A stretch of DNA of 64,000 bases. It comes from Williamsia muralis NBRC 105860 (lineage in GTDB: Bacteria; Actinomycetota; Actinomycetes; Mycobacteriales; Mycobacteriaceae). Location: NCBI RefSeq assembly GCF_001598915.1, contig NZ_BDAP01000010.1, positions 1-64,000 of the forward strand. Reading direction: 5' to 3'. The notes beneath the pieces were generated by a model, which searched no databases, had not been told where the DNA came from, and saw nothing but the letters and a program-made list of their open reading frames with translations. The translations under genes were made by a program, and so were the position numbers. Numbering within the stretch: position 1 is the stretch's first letter; every line of letters starts with the position of its first letter. Below, one piece after another: positions 42,167-51,316 of this stretch.

Positions 42167-42985
42167 GTGGTCACCCATCGAGCGAGTAGCTCGACCGTGA
42201 ATCTCATCGATAAGCACGATGACTTGGGTCCGAGCCAGATTGCGCTTGGCCAGGGCCAGGGCCGGCAGCTCACTGAATCGCACGACTCTCTGCCTCTGTT
42301 GTCGGAGATCCGTTCAGCTCAGGGGCGGTCATCTCAGAGGAAGCCACGCGCACGTGTATCGGAGGATTGGCGCGATCGGGGCCTGTTGAGCGCAGCGGTG
42401 GCGGGGATTCTAGTGGTCACTTTGGGAGCTGTAGGCCTTGCCTACTGGGGCATTTCGGCGTTGTCCGGGTCGCCCACGGCGGCGGACCCAACTGCAGCCG
42501 ACCCTGTTGTTGGCCTCTCGCACGCACCGCTCAGCTCGGTGGTGGACGCGCCATCTTCTAGCGTGCCGCCACCGGCGGATATTGCGGCCGTCGTTGATGG
42601 GCGATGCCGTGATCTGCGCGATGGCCCGGTCTCTGTGAGTTCAGGCCGGGGAGGTGTGAGCGGGGGAGTGGCCGTCATCGAGCGGTTCACTTTCAGCGTC
42701 TATGTCCTGCGGTCGGCTACCGCCGCCCGATCGGTGGTCGATGCCAACGGGGCCGTTTCACCTTCTGCACAACTGCAGGAATGGATCAACCGTCGCCCCC
42801 AAGGCACTCGGCACTGCGTGAAGGTCACTGCCCGTGGGGCCGGGCAGTGGGTTGTCGAAACCACAGAGCTACGCCCCGAATCTTCTCCCGCACATGTCTT
42901 TCACCAGATCGTTCGCACCCGCGACGACTCCTCCGGTCGAACGTGGATCACCGCAATCACAGCTGATCCAGAGAAAGGGAATTGA
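42167..42985 (+). CDS. Membrane-anchored accessory protein of the transfer operon (first paralogue)
   Basis: A 272-aa protein with an N-terminal cytosolic part, one transmembrane helix (about residues 75-97), a Pro/Ser/Ala linker and a C-terminal exported domain (GGVAVIERFTFSVYVLRSA, then VFHQIVRTRDDSSGRTWI). The C-terminal domain is clearly paralogous to that of 46292-47203. The start is uncertain: GTG 42167 or GTG 42197, both without a good ribosome binding site. It is the first gene of the long transfer operon and overlaps the next region by a few bases. Confidence 0.68.
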   Translation: MVTHRASSSTVNLIDKHDDLGPSQIALGQGQGRQLTESHDSLPLLSEIRSAQGRSSQRKPRARVSEDWRDRGLLSAAVAGILVVTLGAVGLAYWGISALSGSPTAADPTAADPVVGLSHAPLSSVVDAPSSSVPPPADIAAVVDGRCRDLRDGPVSVSSGRGGVSGGVAVIERFTFSVYVLRSATAARSVVDANGAVSPSAQLQEWINRRPQGTRHCVKVTARGAGQWVVETTELRPESSPAHVFHQIVRTRDDSSGRTWITAITADPEKGN

Positions 42986-42987
42986 AA

Positions 42988-44769
42988 ATGATGGCGAGGT
43001 CACGATCTGCGACGTGGACTGCTTTGGCAGCCGCGCAAGCGGTACTCGTCGGAATGGTGCTTGGAAGCGGAGCGGCGTGGGCAGATTCCACATCGCCCTC
43101 CACTTCGACGAGCACCACGCCGAGTAGTAAGCAGTGCGCGGTGGTCCATGTGATCGCCGATCAGGGAACCAACGAGTCCGCCGAGAAGCAGGACCCGAAG
43201 GCTGACGCTGGGATGCTCTCGAAAGTCATCGTGCCGGCGGCTGCAAAGTTCGGCAACGATCCCAGCAAGATCGACCGCACGTACGTGCCCTACCCGGCCG
43301 ACTTCGGATGGCGCGGACATACCTACGCGGAGTCGGTCACGCAGGGGGTGACCAACACTGAGAAAGTCATCACTGACGAGGCAGAGCGTTGCCCTGCAAC
43401 GAAGTTCGCCTTGCTCGGCTACTCACAAGGCGGTCAGGTCGCTGACACGGTGCTCCGTAAGATCGGCAACGGGCAGGGGCCGATCGATCCAGACCGGGTC
43501 GCTTTGGGCATGCTGTTCAGTTCCCCAGATCGCCCCGACGGCGCGGGCTTGTTCCCTGGCGCAGACAGCCAGAGCAGTCCGACGCCGGTCCCAGGGACTG
43601 AGGGCGCTTCGGTTGCCCAGGTCAAGGCCGTCGATCAGCAGGCCGGCCAGGGTGGCGGGATCGCGCCACCCATCGAGGGAGTCGCGTCCGGCTTCGGTGA
43701 TCTGACCGGACGGGTCGCTTCGGCGTGCATACCCGGTGACCTGGCCTGCGATGTGCCTGCGGACGCTCCTGTGGCCAAACTCGTCACTAATGTCGCGGGC
43801 CAACTGAACCTGAATCAAAACGACCCGGTGGGCATCTTGTTGTCGGTGGCCAACGTCGTTGGCACAACGTCGATTAAGACTGCCGCCGATGTGGTCAACA
43901 ACGACATCTCCACTACCGACGGCACGACCGCCACCTTGCAGTACCAGCCGCAGGAAACCGTGCTGTCCAGAGTCACCACAGCATCAGACCCGCAGTATCA
44001 GCCGGACATCTTCGCCGCAGTCAGCAAAGTTCTGGGGATCGCCGTCAATACCGCGATCACCGTCGCCAAAAAAGTGTTGACTCCCGCGAACATCGCCCAG
44101 GTCGCCACGGTCGGACTGGCAAACCCCGCTGCAGGTCTAGCGTTGTTCGGTACCAAACTGGGCTCAGCGGCCCTGGAGATGTTGCCGGTCAACCTCATTG
44201 ATCAGGCCGCACCGCTGATCGTCAACGAAATCAAGCAGGACCTCACCGACAACCAGGGCCTGGTTCGGATGGCCGCCGATGTGTCGTACTGGAACGTCGC
44301 CAAGCACACCATGTATGACCAGACGCCACTGGCAGCTGCCGGGGGATCGGCGGTCGACTTCGGCGCTACCTGGATCACCGCTGCAATCACCGACTTGCTG
44401 AGCAGCACGGTCACACAATCCGCACCCGATACGGCCGCATTTACACCCACAGTTCCGGTCAATGGGGAAGGGTCCTACAACGGTCTGCCGGGTCTGAAAC
44501 TGCCCACCGTGCCTACTGAGCCGGACACCGAGCCGTCCTACCAGCCGTGGCAGCTCGACAACGACAGCACCTCGTCGAGCACAACGCCGACGAGCAGCAG
44601 CACCTCTACTACACCAACCACTCCGACAACCAGCACCTCTGCAGCAACGTCGACCTCGCCCTCAGCACCGACCGAAGAGACTCCGACGTCTGACGATCTC
44701 GATGAGCTCGGGCCCGGCGAGCTAGCCCCTTCGGCTACCCCAGCCCTCACCACAGCGCCCTCAGCGTGA
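42988..44769 (+). CDS. Cutinase-family serine esterase, secreted
   Basis: A 593-aa secreted protein. ATG 42988 is supported by AAAGGG. A signal peptide (about residues 1-33) is followed by a cutinase alpha/beta-hydrolase domain: CAVVHVIADQGTNES, the nucleophile elbow GYSQGG (Ser about 150), and a later region with candidate His (AKHTMYDQ). The last 90 residues are a Ser/Thr/Pro-rich tail. Cutinase-like enzymes of mycolate actinobacteria hydrolyse lipids such as trehalose dimycolate. In this operon it may help the transfer apparatus pass the mycomembrane (inference). Confidence 0.85.
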   Translation: MMARSRSATWTALAAAQAVLVGMVLGSGAAWADSTSPSTSTSTTPSSKQCAVVHVIADQGTNESAEKQDPKADAGMLSKVIVPAAAKFGNDPSKIDRTYVPYPADFGWRGHTYAESVTQGVTNTEKVITDEAERCPATKFALLGYSQGGQVADTVLRKIGNGQGPIDPDRVALGMLFSSPDRPDGAGLFPGADSQSSPTPVPGTEGASVAQVKAVDQQAGQGGGIAPPIEGVASGFGDLTGRVASACIPGDLACDVPADAPVAKLVTNVAGQLNLNQNDPVGILLSVANVVGTTSIKTAADVVNNDISTTDGTTATLQYQPQETVLSRVTTASDPQYQPDIFAAVSKVLGIAVNTAITVAKKVLTPANIAQVATVGLANPAAGLALFGTKLGSAALEMLPVNLIDQAAPLIVNEIKQDLTDNQGLVRMAADVSYWNVAKHTMYDQTPLAAAGGSAVDFGATWITAAITDLLSSTVTQSAPDTAAFTPTVPVNGEGSYNGLPGLKLPTVPTEPDTEPSYQPWQLDNDSTSSSTTPTSSSTSTTPTTPTTSTSAATSTSPSAPTEETPTSDDLDELGPGELAPSATPALTTAPSA

Positions 44770-44872
44770 ACCACCCGTCGTAACCACAGGAGGGCAGCGC
44801 GACCAGCATCAGCAACCTTTCCCCATCAGCGCCACCACGAGCGTCACCAATTACGAAGGGACACAACCACTC

Positions 44873-46093
44873 ATGCACCACCACACCGAATACCTCCCGT
44901 CCACTCCACGGAGAATGGCAGCAACAGTCCTGGCGACCATCGCCGTCAGTACCGCATTTGCCGGACAGGCCCTGGGCGCACCCGAGGACGGGCAGCCCGG
45001 CGTGACACCACCGTCGACTACTGATCCCGGCGGACAACCCGGCGTCACCCCAGCCCCAACCCCCGAACCAGCGCCAGCTCCTGCCCCAGAGCCCGTGCCC
45101 GACTACGGGCCCGGCCTCGTGCCGTCGCCGCAGTGGGAGACCGAACCGGTCATTTACACCGAACCGTCCGGGCCGCCGTCGACTCCGTACACCCCGCTTC
45201 CTCAATCGGCACCAGCAGCTCCTGCGCCCGCTCCGGTACAGCCCGCAGGTCCCATCGCTCCGATCCTGGTCAAGGACCCGGCCGCCGAGATCCGCGCGGG
45301 CAACTACATCGTGGACCGCCCGGACTGGGTGTCGCCCGAAGCCGCGATCACCACCAACGAGTATATGGCCTACTTCGAGGCCGAAGCCGCACAGTACTTC
45401 GAGTCGATTGGCTTCCCCCGCGATGAAGCTGCACGCCGGGCCGCAGCAGCTGCCGCCGGCGCAGGCGTAGGCGGGCTTGCTGGAGCGTTGGCGGCCGGCA
45501 TCCCAACAGCGATCTTCTTCGGCATCGTGGGCGGTGTCGGCGGCGGCATCGTCGGCTCCTTCGTGCCTCCCACCCCCTTCAACATCCTGCCGGGCATCGG
45601 CATCGGCGCTGGTGGCGGCGCAGCCCTGGGCTTTGCCGCTGGCGCAGCGGCCGGTGGCGCAGCAGGCGCTCTGGCCGGTGGCCTGTTGGGATGGGCGCTC
45701 GGCGCTGGCGACCCGAACGCGGACCCGGCCGCCCCCTGGGCACCGGCACCCCCGCCGCCGCCCGCACCGCTGCCCAACCCCGAAGGCGATCAGTACCAGC
45801 TCGTCCTTGATGCACCGTCCGCCTCCGATGCGGGACTGCCGGCGGTCGACTACACCGTCAACACAGGCGGCGACGTCTCCTTCTCCGCCAACGTCGCCGG
45901 GCTTCCTCCGATCAGCGGTGGATGGACTGCCGAGCAGGCCGAGGCACCGCTACAGGCGTTGGGCCCGCTCGAGCAACCCGCCAAAGACGCCATCGCCGGG
46001 GCCACCAAACAGATTGGTGACGGACTCACCCAGGTCGTGAACGGACTGCACATCACCTACCCGCAAACGATCGCGCCGGCACCGGCCGTCTAG
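44873..46093 (+). CDS. Secreted Pro-rich protein with glycine-zipper segment
   Basis: A 406-aa protein with a signal peptide (cleavage near ALGA), a long Pro-rich region (about 40-130), an acidic domain (PAAEIRAGNYIVDRPDWV) and an unusual hydrophobic Gly/Ala run (about 190-280) full of GxxxG repeats such as GGVGGGIVG and GAAAGGAAGA. Databases often name such proteins 'insoluble domain protein' (from memory). The zipper could insert into or oligomerise in the outer membrane layer. Its position after the cutinase suggests an envelope component of the transfer apparatus. Confidence 0.72.
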   Translation: MHHHTEYLPSTPRRMAATVLATIAVSTAFAGQALGAPEDGQPGVTPPSTTDPGGQPGVTPAPTPEPAPAPAPEPVPDYGPGLVPSPQWETEPVIYTEPSGPPSTPYTPLPQSAPAAPAPAPVQPAGPIAPILVKDPAAEIRAGNYIVDRPDWVSPEAAITTNEYMAYFEAEAAQYFESIGFPRDEAARRAAAAAAGAGVGGLAGALAAGIPTAIFFGIVGGVGGGIVGSFVPPTPFNILPGIGIGAGGGAALGFAAGAAAGGAAGALAGGLLGWALGAGDPNADPAAPWAPAPPPPPAPLPNPEGDQYQLVLDAPSASDAGLPAVDYTVNTGGDVSFSANVAGLPPISGGWTAEQAEAPLQALGPLEQPAKDAIAGATKQIGDGLTQVVNGLHITYPQTIAPAPAV

Positions 46094-46133
46094 CCGCACA
46101 CCGACCCGTTTCTAGCTTTCAGGAGGAGATCCC

Positions 46134-46289
46134 ATGACCGCCCCGCATCTGCAACTGTTCACCGACGTCATGTCCGGCAGCGGCACTGCGGTGGCGGTCA
46201 TGGGGCCACCGTCACGCACGTCGATTCCACGTTTCATTGGTGCGGCGTTTGTGGCCATTCTCGCCGCCACTATCGCGACGGTGGCTTGA
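46134..46289 (+). CDS. Small single-helix membrane protein
   Basis: A 51-aa frame at ATG 46134 behind a very strong AGGAGGAG site. It begins MTAPHLQLFTDVMSG and ends in a hydrophobic helix (FIGAAFVAILAATIATVA). The strong ribosome binding site and its place in the operon support a real gene. Function unknown. Confidence 0.66.
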   Translation: MTAPHLQLFTDVMSGSGTAVAVMGPPSRTSIPRFIGAAFVAILAATIATVA

Positions 46290-46291
46290 CG

Positions 46292-47203
46292 ATGACCACT
46301 CACCACAACCCACCGCCCCGGTCGTTCGCACGTCGGCCGTGGGAGCGGCCGCCGTCCCCGCAGCTGCAGCCTCCGGCACCCATTACTGCCGACACCGGTC
46401 AGCACGAAGACGGAACATCTCTCGAACGACCAACTCAAGCAATTCCCACCACATCGGTTGAGGCACCCGACATTTCCGTCCCCTCAACGAGCGAGCAACC
46501 GCCGGCGATGGTGGCTGCCCCCTCGGCAGCCGGGCTCGACCCCGTAGTCGCCCAACCACCTGCACCGCTCCGGCCACCGAGTCCCACAATCCGGCCACCA
46601 CGACAACCACGGCGGCGGGGATCCAGACGCGGCCTGCTGATCGCGGTCACCGTCTTTGTCGTCGTGGTCACGGCCTCGGTGGGAGCGGGAGTGTGGGCGT
46701 TGCAGTCGATGTCTTCCTCGACCTCCACACCGGCGGCGTCGGCCATTCCATCGGCACCCGTCCAGGTCATTGATTCGATTGCGACACAACCCTCATCACC
46801 GCCTACCGCCGATCCTGCCGACCCGTGCCCGGAGACCACTACCGGCGCAGTCACCACGGGCGATGACCAAGGCGACGTGGTCGGCGGCGCGGCAGTGATC
46901 AAACGATTCAACTTCGCCTACTACGTGTGGCGGTCAGGGGCCAAGGCACGCGAGGTAGTGGCCCCAAACGCGTTGGTCGGGACGGTCCAACAGCTCGACG
47001 ACGGCATCCGGTCGATTCCCGAGGGCAGCACGTTCTGCCTGTCGATCACCGATCGAGGCGAGGGCTTGTGGGCGGTGCAACTGACTCAAAACACTCCCAA
47101 CCCGGCCGACCGCAAGGTCTGGCACCAGCTCGTGCAGACCGTCGACAGCCAAGGGCGGACCTGGATTGTCTCGATCGACACAGACAAGCGAAAAGGACAG
47201 TGA
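46292..47203 (+). CDS. Membrane-anchored accessory protein of the transfer operon (second paralogue)
   Basis: A 303-aa protein starting at ATG 46292, two bases after the previous stop. It has a Pro-rich cytosolic part (1-110), one transmembrane helix (about 112-136) and an exported C-terminal domain (GGAAVIKRFNFAYYVWRSG, then VWHQLVQTVDSQGRTWIVSI) matching the 42167 protein almost motif for motif. The duplicate arrangement suggests two subunits of one complex. Confidence 0.74.
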   Translation: MTTHHNPPPRSFARRPWERPPSPQLQPPAPITADTGQHEDGTSLERPTQAIPTTSVEAPDISVPSTSEQPPAMVAAPSAAGLDPVVAQPPAPLRPPSPTIRPPRQPRRRGSRRGLLIAVTVFVVVVTASVGAGVWALQSMSSSTSTPAASAIPSAPVQVIDSIATQPSSPPTADPADPCPETTTGAVTTGDDQGDVVGGAAVIKRFNFAYYVWRSGAKAREVVAPNALVGTVQQLDDGIRSIPEGSTFCLSITDRGEGLWAVQLTQNTPNPADRKVWHQLVQTVDSQGRTWIVSIDTDKRKGQ

Positions 47204-47253
47204 GCCGCCATGAGCCACACCACTTTCCAACCGACGACAGTCAGGAGCGCGTG

Positions 47254-48444
47254 ATGTCACAGGACGACTGGATGGCCAACCTGGGAGTTGGAGCTGACGA
47301 CACAGATCCTCACCTCGCCGACGACTCGCAGGCCGGCACCGGGCCTATTGCCCGCAGCGAGGAGCGGCCGGCACATCTGGTGGCCGCTCCCGCCGGCACC
47401 CACCTGGGCGGTGGCCCTGTCTACCTCGATCCGGTCGGCCGAGACTGGCCCCAGGTGGGTCTCAACCTCGATGGCCAGGTCATCCCGCTGGGCGGTCAGG
47501 CCGGGACCGCGTTGTCGCCGGAATTGCTCGGCCGTCGAGTCAAACCGGTTCCTCGGTCAGGGTGGCGGCGGGCCGTGCACCGATTGACCGCCGGGTTGAT
47601 CAACCCGGGGGAGAACCCCGTGGATGTGCGCGAACGCGCCATCACCTACCGGTTGAACGCGCCGGTCAGCAACGACCACCGCATTACGATCTTCACCACC
47701 AAAGGTGGCGCCGGTAAATCGACCACCACGTTGGGTTTGGGATCTGCATTCGCCGATGCCCGCAACGACCGCGTGCTGGCCATCGACGCCAATCCCGACA
47801 AAGGCGTTCTGGGACAGCGACTCAACACTATTGTCCCGGCCGATCAGACCTCCACGATCTACGACCTACTCGCTGCCGGCCACTACGCTCGCTACGCCGA
47901 TGTGCGGGCCCACACCCTCGAGGCAGACACCGGCCTGCAAGTAGTGGCCTCCCACGCGGACCCGGCACGCTCAGAAGCATTGACCGGGGAGCAGTACCAG
48001 CAAGCCGCACACATGATCGCGGCCCATTTCCAGGTCATCCTGAGTGACTGCGGCACCGGCATCACCCACGATGCCATGCGGGGGGTCTTCGCCAGCACCG
48101 ACTCACTGATCGTTCCCACCCTCATCAGCGACGACTCGCTGAGCAATGCAGTCTTCGTTCTGGATTGGCTGGATGCCCACTCAATGCGCGGTCTGTCCGC
48201 ACGAGCGATCGTGGTCATCAACCAGGCCAGCGGGCGGCGCAAACCAACCGCCGATGAACAGCGCATCATCACCTACTTCCAAAGCCGTGTCCGGGCGGTC
48301 GTCACGGTCCCCTTCGACCCGCATCTGGCCGAGGGCGGTCGATTCTTCTGGGACCGACTCAGACCGAAAACGGTGGCCGCCTACCGGGATCTAGCCTCGC
48401 TGGTGGCTGATGACTTCCCCGCCAAAAGAAGTGGTGCGCTGTGA
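47254..48444 (+). CDS. ParA/MinD-like ATPase of the transfer operon
   Basis: A 396-aa protein. ATG 47254 follows CAGGAG. About 135 residues of N-terminal extension precede a deviant Walker A P-loop (IFTTKGGAGKSTTT). The body contains VLAIDANPDKGVLGQRL, ILSDCGTGITHDAMRG and the switch-like TLISDDSLSNAVFVLDWL. The build resembles the EccI/MinD-like ATPases found with actinobacterial secretion systems. It could position the transfer apparatus. It overlaps the next gene by GTGA. Confidence 0.82.
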   Translation: MSQDDWMANLGVGADDTDPHLADDSQAGTGPIARSEERPAHLVAAPAGTHLGGGPVYLDPVGRDWPQVGLNLDGQVIPLGGQAGTALSPELLGRRVKPVPRSGWRRAVHRLTAGLINPGENPVDVRERAITYRLNAPVSNDHRITIFTTKGGAGKSTTTLGLGSAFADARNDRVLAIDANPDKGVLGQRLNTIVPADQTSTIYDLLAAGHYARYADVRAHTLEADTGLQVVASHADPARSEALTGEQYQQAAHMIAAHFQVILSDCGTGITHDAMRGVFASTDSLIVPTLISDDSLSNAVFVLDWLDAHSMRGLSARAIVVINQASGRRKPTADEQRIITYFQSRVRAVVTVPFDPHLAEGGRFFWDRLRPKTVAAYRDLASLVADDFPAKRSGAL

Positions 48445-49136
48445 GCGCCCCGGCCCGCAACAACGACTACCTGGATCCGCCAGCGTCGCGGTCTGTGGCG
48501 GCCACCCCCCGCCAGCACGTCGTGGCCCCACCTGCCGCCCACAGCTTCATCGACGTATGGCCAGAACCGGTGTGGCTCCCCGCCGGAGCCAGTGCACCCT
48601 CGTTTTGGCTTGTGGGCGCCCACGGCGGCGCGGGGGCCAGTTCCCTGGCCGCGCTCTGGCCGCTGGCCGGCGATGCCCACGGCTGCTTTCCCGGTGGGGC
48701 CGCAGGGGAGTCGCCATTCGTGGTCATCGTCGCCCGTGAATCAGAAGTCGGCCTCTCTCGTGCACACGACCTGATTAATCAGCACCTGTCCGGGCACGGC
48801 GGACCAGGAACCGTCCTGGTGGGACTGGTGCTGGTCGCGGCCAAGGACGGGGCTGCCAGCACCAAACTGCGCCACCACGCAAAGGTGATCAGCGGTCTGG
48901 TCAGCGATCGGGTGTGGCGCATCCCATGGATGCCCCACTGGCTCGAAATCACGCCCGCAGACATCACCCCCATCGCGATCGACGAGCCTGTCCCCACCAA
49001 ACGCCGAGACAAGGACTTCAAAGAAGTCATCGTCGCAGCCCACGAAATCCGCGACGTCATAAGAACTTTCATTCAAACCAAATCCGCACCGACACAAACG
49101 GCATCAACACCCCACCAAGGAGGACAACCACAATGA
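48441..49136 (+). CDS. ParA-like protein with degenerate P-loop
   Basis: A 231-aa protein starting at GTG 48441 inside the previous stop. The sequence WLVGAHGGAGASSLAALW looks like a P-loop in which the usual Gly-Lys-Ser/Thr is lost (GASS), so it is probably an inactive partner of the preceding ATPase. Similar proteins of unknown function accompany actinobacterial transfer operons. It overlaps the next gene by ATGA. Confidence 0.7.
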   Translation: MSAPARNNDYLDPPASRSVAATPRQHVVAPPAAHSFIDVWPEPVWLPAGASAPSFWLVGAHGGAGASSLAALWPLAGDAHGCFPGGAAGESPFVVIVARESEVGLSRAHDLINQHLSGHGGPGTVLVGLVLVAAKDGAASTKLRHHAKVISGLVSDRVWRIPWMPHWLEITPADITPIAIDEPVPTKRRDKDFKEVIVAAHEIRDVIRTFIQTKSAPTQTASTPHQGGQPQ

Positions 49137-49426
49137 GCACCGCTGCTTTAGCATTCGAGTCGGCCACCGCAGTCCTAGCGGTCGACCAACCCACCCCGGT
49201 CCAGCCGCCCGGCGGTGACGGGATCATCAAACTCGTCGGAGTTGCCCTGTGGCTTGTGAGCCTGGGCTTTGTCGCGGGCATCATCGTCGGCGCCGGCTGG
49301 ATGTGGGTCGATCAGATGGGCGGGGTCGGCGCTCGAGGTGGCACCGGTGTGAAAGTTGTTCTGGGAGCACTAGTAGGAGCAATTGTGTGCGCCTCGGCGG
49401 CCGGACTGATCACGTTCTTCTCCTAA
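49133..49426 (+). CDS. Small two-helix membrane protein (pilin-like candidate)
   Basis: A 97-aa protein with AAGGAGG before ATG 49133. The N-terminal half is followed by two hydrophobic helices (about residues 32-55 and 72-95) around a short loop (DQMGGVGARGGTG). Length and topology fit TrbC/VirB2-type pilins or other small channel components, but there is no diagnostic motif. Confidence 0.62.
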   Translation: MSTAALAFESATAVLAVDQPTPVQPPGGDGIIKLVGVALWLVSLGFVAGIIVGAGWMWVDQMGGVGARGGTGVKVVLGALVGAIVCASAAGLITFFS

Positions 49427-49435
49427 GGCAACCCC

Positions 49436-49702
49436 ATGGTCACCCTGTGGATCGCCGAACCGGCACCGCCCTCGCAGCCCTTTCCCCCCGAAGCCGACGA
49501 CGCTATGAACAAAATCCTCGGCTACGGCATGTGGATCGGATCAATGGGATTGCTGGCGTGCCTGTTGGTCGGAGCAACGCTGCTGTGGTTCGGATGGCGC
49601 AACGGATTCGGCCGCGGAACCAAAAAGATTGCCTCAGTGCTGTTGTGCGTCATCTTGTTCAGCTCCGCCTACTGCCTGGCCGGATTCACCCTCGCCACCT
49701 GA
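49436..49702 (+). CDS. Small two-helix membrane protein (second)
   Basis: An 88-aa protein with hydrophobic helices at about 27-51 and 62-84 around a basic loop (RNGFGRGTKK). The topology repeats that of the preceding gene, and the two may be diverged copies. It begins 9 bases after the previous stop. Confidence 0.6.
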   Translation: MVTLWIAEPAPPSQPFPPEADDAMNKILGYGMWIGSMGLLACLLVGATLLWFGWRNGFGRGTKKIASVLLCVILFSSAYCLAGFTLAT

Positions 49703-49723
49703 CACGAAATGAGAGCTACACCA

Positions 49724-50341
49724 ATGACTTCCCTACGGACCTTCTTCGCCGCGGTCGCGGCGCTTGCGATCACCCTGACCCTGGCCGCATGCGGCTCGGA
49801 GTCCGACACACCCCGAGAATCGGCGGCGGCCACCAATACCACTGCGCCCCCGGCGAACGTGAGCTGGATCGATTGGCAAGGTGCCCGACTGCCCGTCTCG
49901 GCCACCGACGGCCCGAGCACGATCACCGGCGACATAGCGACCGGCTACTCCAACACCCCTCAGGGTGCGGCGTTAGCCGCCTTCCAGGGCACCATCCGGT
50001 TGTCGTTGGCTCCCGACGAGTCCTGGGCGCAGGTCGCCAACAAACTCGCTGCCCCCGGAACCGGCCGCGACACCTACGCAGTGAACCGGGCGTTGGTGTC
50101 GGTAACCGGGCCCGCTCCAGCGGGAACAGCGCCGATCGCGCGGGGGTACATCTTCACCAGCTACACCCCCGCCCGCGCCACCCTGAAACTGGCCGTCGAG
50201 CAGGACCACAAGCTCACCGCCGCACAGCAAACGGTCGTCTGGACCGGGGCCGACTGGCGAGTCCTACTGCCCGAGCCCGGCACTGAAACCGACGCGCAGC
50301 CACTGACCAACCTCGACGGATTCGTGGCCCTGCACGAATAG
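49724..50341 (+). CDS. Lipoprotein of the transfer operon
   Basis: A 205-aa lipoprotein with a lipobox LAAC (Cys about 23). ATG 49724 is preferred over 49709 by distance to GAGAG. The exported domain contains GYSNTPQGAALAAF and closes with VVWTGADWRVLLPEPG. The same features occur in the next protein, so the two are paralogues. The domain may be the VirB8/TcpC-like NTF2 fold (inference). Confidence 0.7.
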   Translation: MTSLRTFFAAVAALAITLTLAACGSESDTPRESAAATNTTAPPANVSWIDWQGARLPVSATDGPSTITGDIATGYSNTPQGAALAAFQGTIRLSLAPDESWAQVANKLAAPGTGRDTYAVNRALVSVTGPAPAGTAPIARGYIFTSYTPARATLKLAVEQDHKLTAAQQTVVWTGADWRVLLPEPGTETDAQPLTNLDGFVALHE

Positions 50342-50395
50342 CCCCGCACGTTCTGACAGCCCACCGCCCAGGCGACGCCCAGCAGAAGGAAACTC

Positions 50396-51316
50396 ATGGC
50401 ACACAACAGACCCACCGAGCAGGACACCTCCAGCGAGGGCGGCGCGCAACGCAACCCCGTCTGGACCGTTCTGGCGATTGCCGGCGTCGTCGGCGTGGTG
50501 ATCTGCCTGATCATCGCCACCGTGCTGGCCCTGCGCGATGACGACTCAGCCGACACTGGTGCAGGACCCCAAAGCACCCCACCCCCGGTCTCGGCAAGCA
50601 CCCGGGCACCCGGGGAGCTGCCAGGCCAGTCCGACCCGCAGTATGCGGGTTTGAGAACGCCGATCACCGATGCATTTGGGCGCCGGGTGGACGTCCCGAA
50701 GTGGAGCGGCGGATGGGCGCTACCCCAAGATTCCTGGCGAGGCACTGCGACGTGGTCACCGAATACTCCGGTCCCCGCTCCGGCAGGCTTGATGTGGCAG
50801 AAGGTCAACGACGGTGTGATCGTGCCGTTTTCCACCTCTGACGGTCCCCGCACCGTCTACGCCGGACAGGCCCTGGGGTTTCGGCACAGTCCGCAGGGCG
50901 CAGCGATTGCGGTGTCGAACATCTCGTTGCGGATCGCCGGCAGCGTCAACGAGATGGCCCAGGTCATCTACGACGAGCAGGTCGAGATGACCACCGACCA
51001 ACGCACCCAACTCAACTCCGATCTAGCCAAACAGGGCCCCTACTACCGCGAACTCACCGACGCGGCGATGACCTACCAGGCCCGGCCGGATGCGTTCCGG
51101 ATTGTCGACTACTCCGATGACTACGCGATTATCGAAATCGCCTCTCGCGCACCAGAGTCAGACACAGCAAGCACACCGACACAGCAATGGATCACCAACC
51201 GGTGGCAAGCAGTCTGGGACGCCGATGCCGGTGATAACGGCGACTGGAAGCTGCAGCTGCCCACCGCCGACAACAGCGGCACCACGGCCTCACTCGAAGG
51301 GTGGACACCATGGTGA
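50396..51316 (+). CDS. Membrane-anchored VirB8/TcpC-like candidate
   Basis: A 306-aa protein with one transmembrane helix (about residues 23-46) and an exported domain (GFRHSPQGAAIAVSNISL, then TNRWQAVWDADAGDNGDWKL) related to the preceding lipoprotein. Membrane-anchored NTF2-like proteins form the periplasmic assembly platform in type IV secretion. It overlaps the next gene by a few bases. Confidence 0.64.
   Translation: MAHNRPTEQDTSSEGGAQRNPVWTVLAIAGVVGVVICLIIATVLALRDDDSADTGAGPQSTPPPVSASTRAPGELPGQSDPQYAGLRTPITDAFGRRVDVPKWSGGWALPQDSWRGTATWSPNTPVPAPAGLMWQKVNDGVIVPFSTSDGPRTVYAGQALGFRHSPQGAAIAVSNISLRIAGSVNEMAQVIYDEQVEMTTDQRTQLNSDLAKQGPYYRELTDAAMTYQARPDAFRIVDYSDDYAIIEIASRAPESDTASTPTQQWITNRWQAVWDADAGDNGDWKLQLPTADNSGTTASLEGWTPW

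Noticed and set aside
42023-42283. Minus-strand frame with start at 42112 or further upstream
   Set aside because: The 29-aa core looks faintly protein-like, but there is no ribosome binding site, and the upstream part overlaps the start region of the transfer operon.
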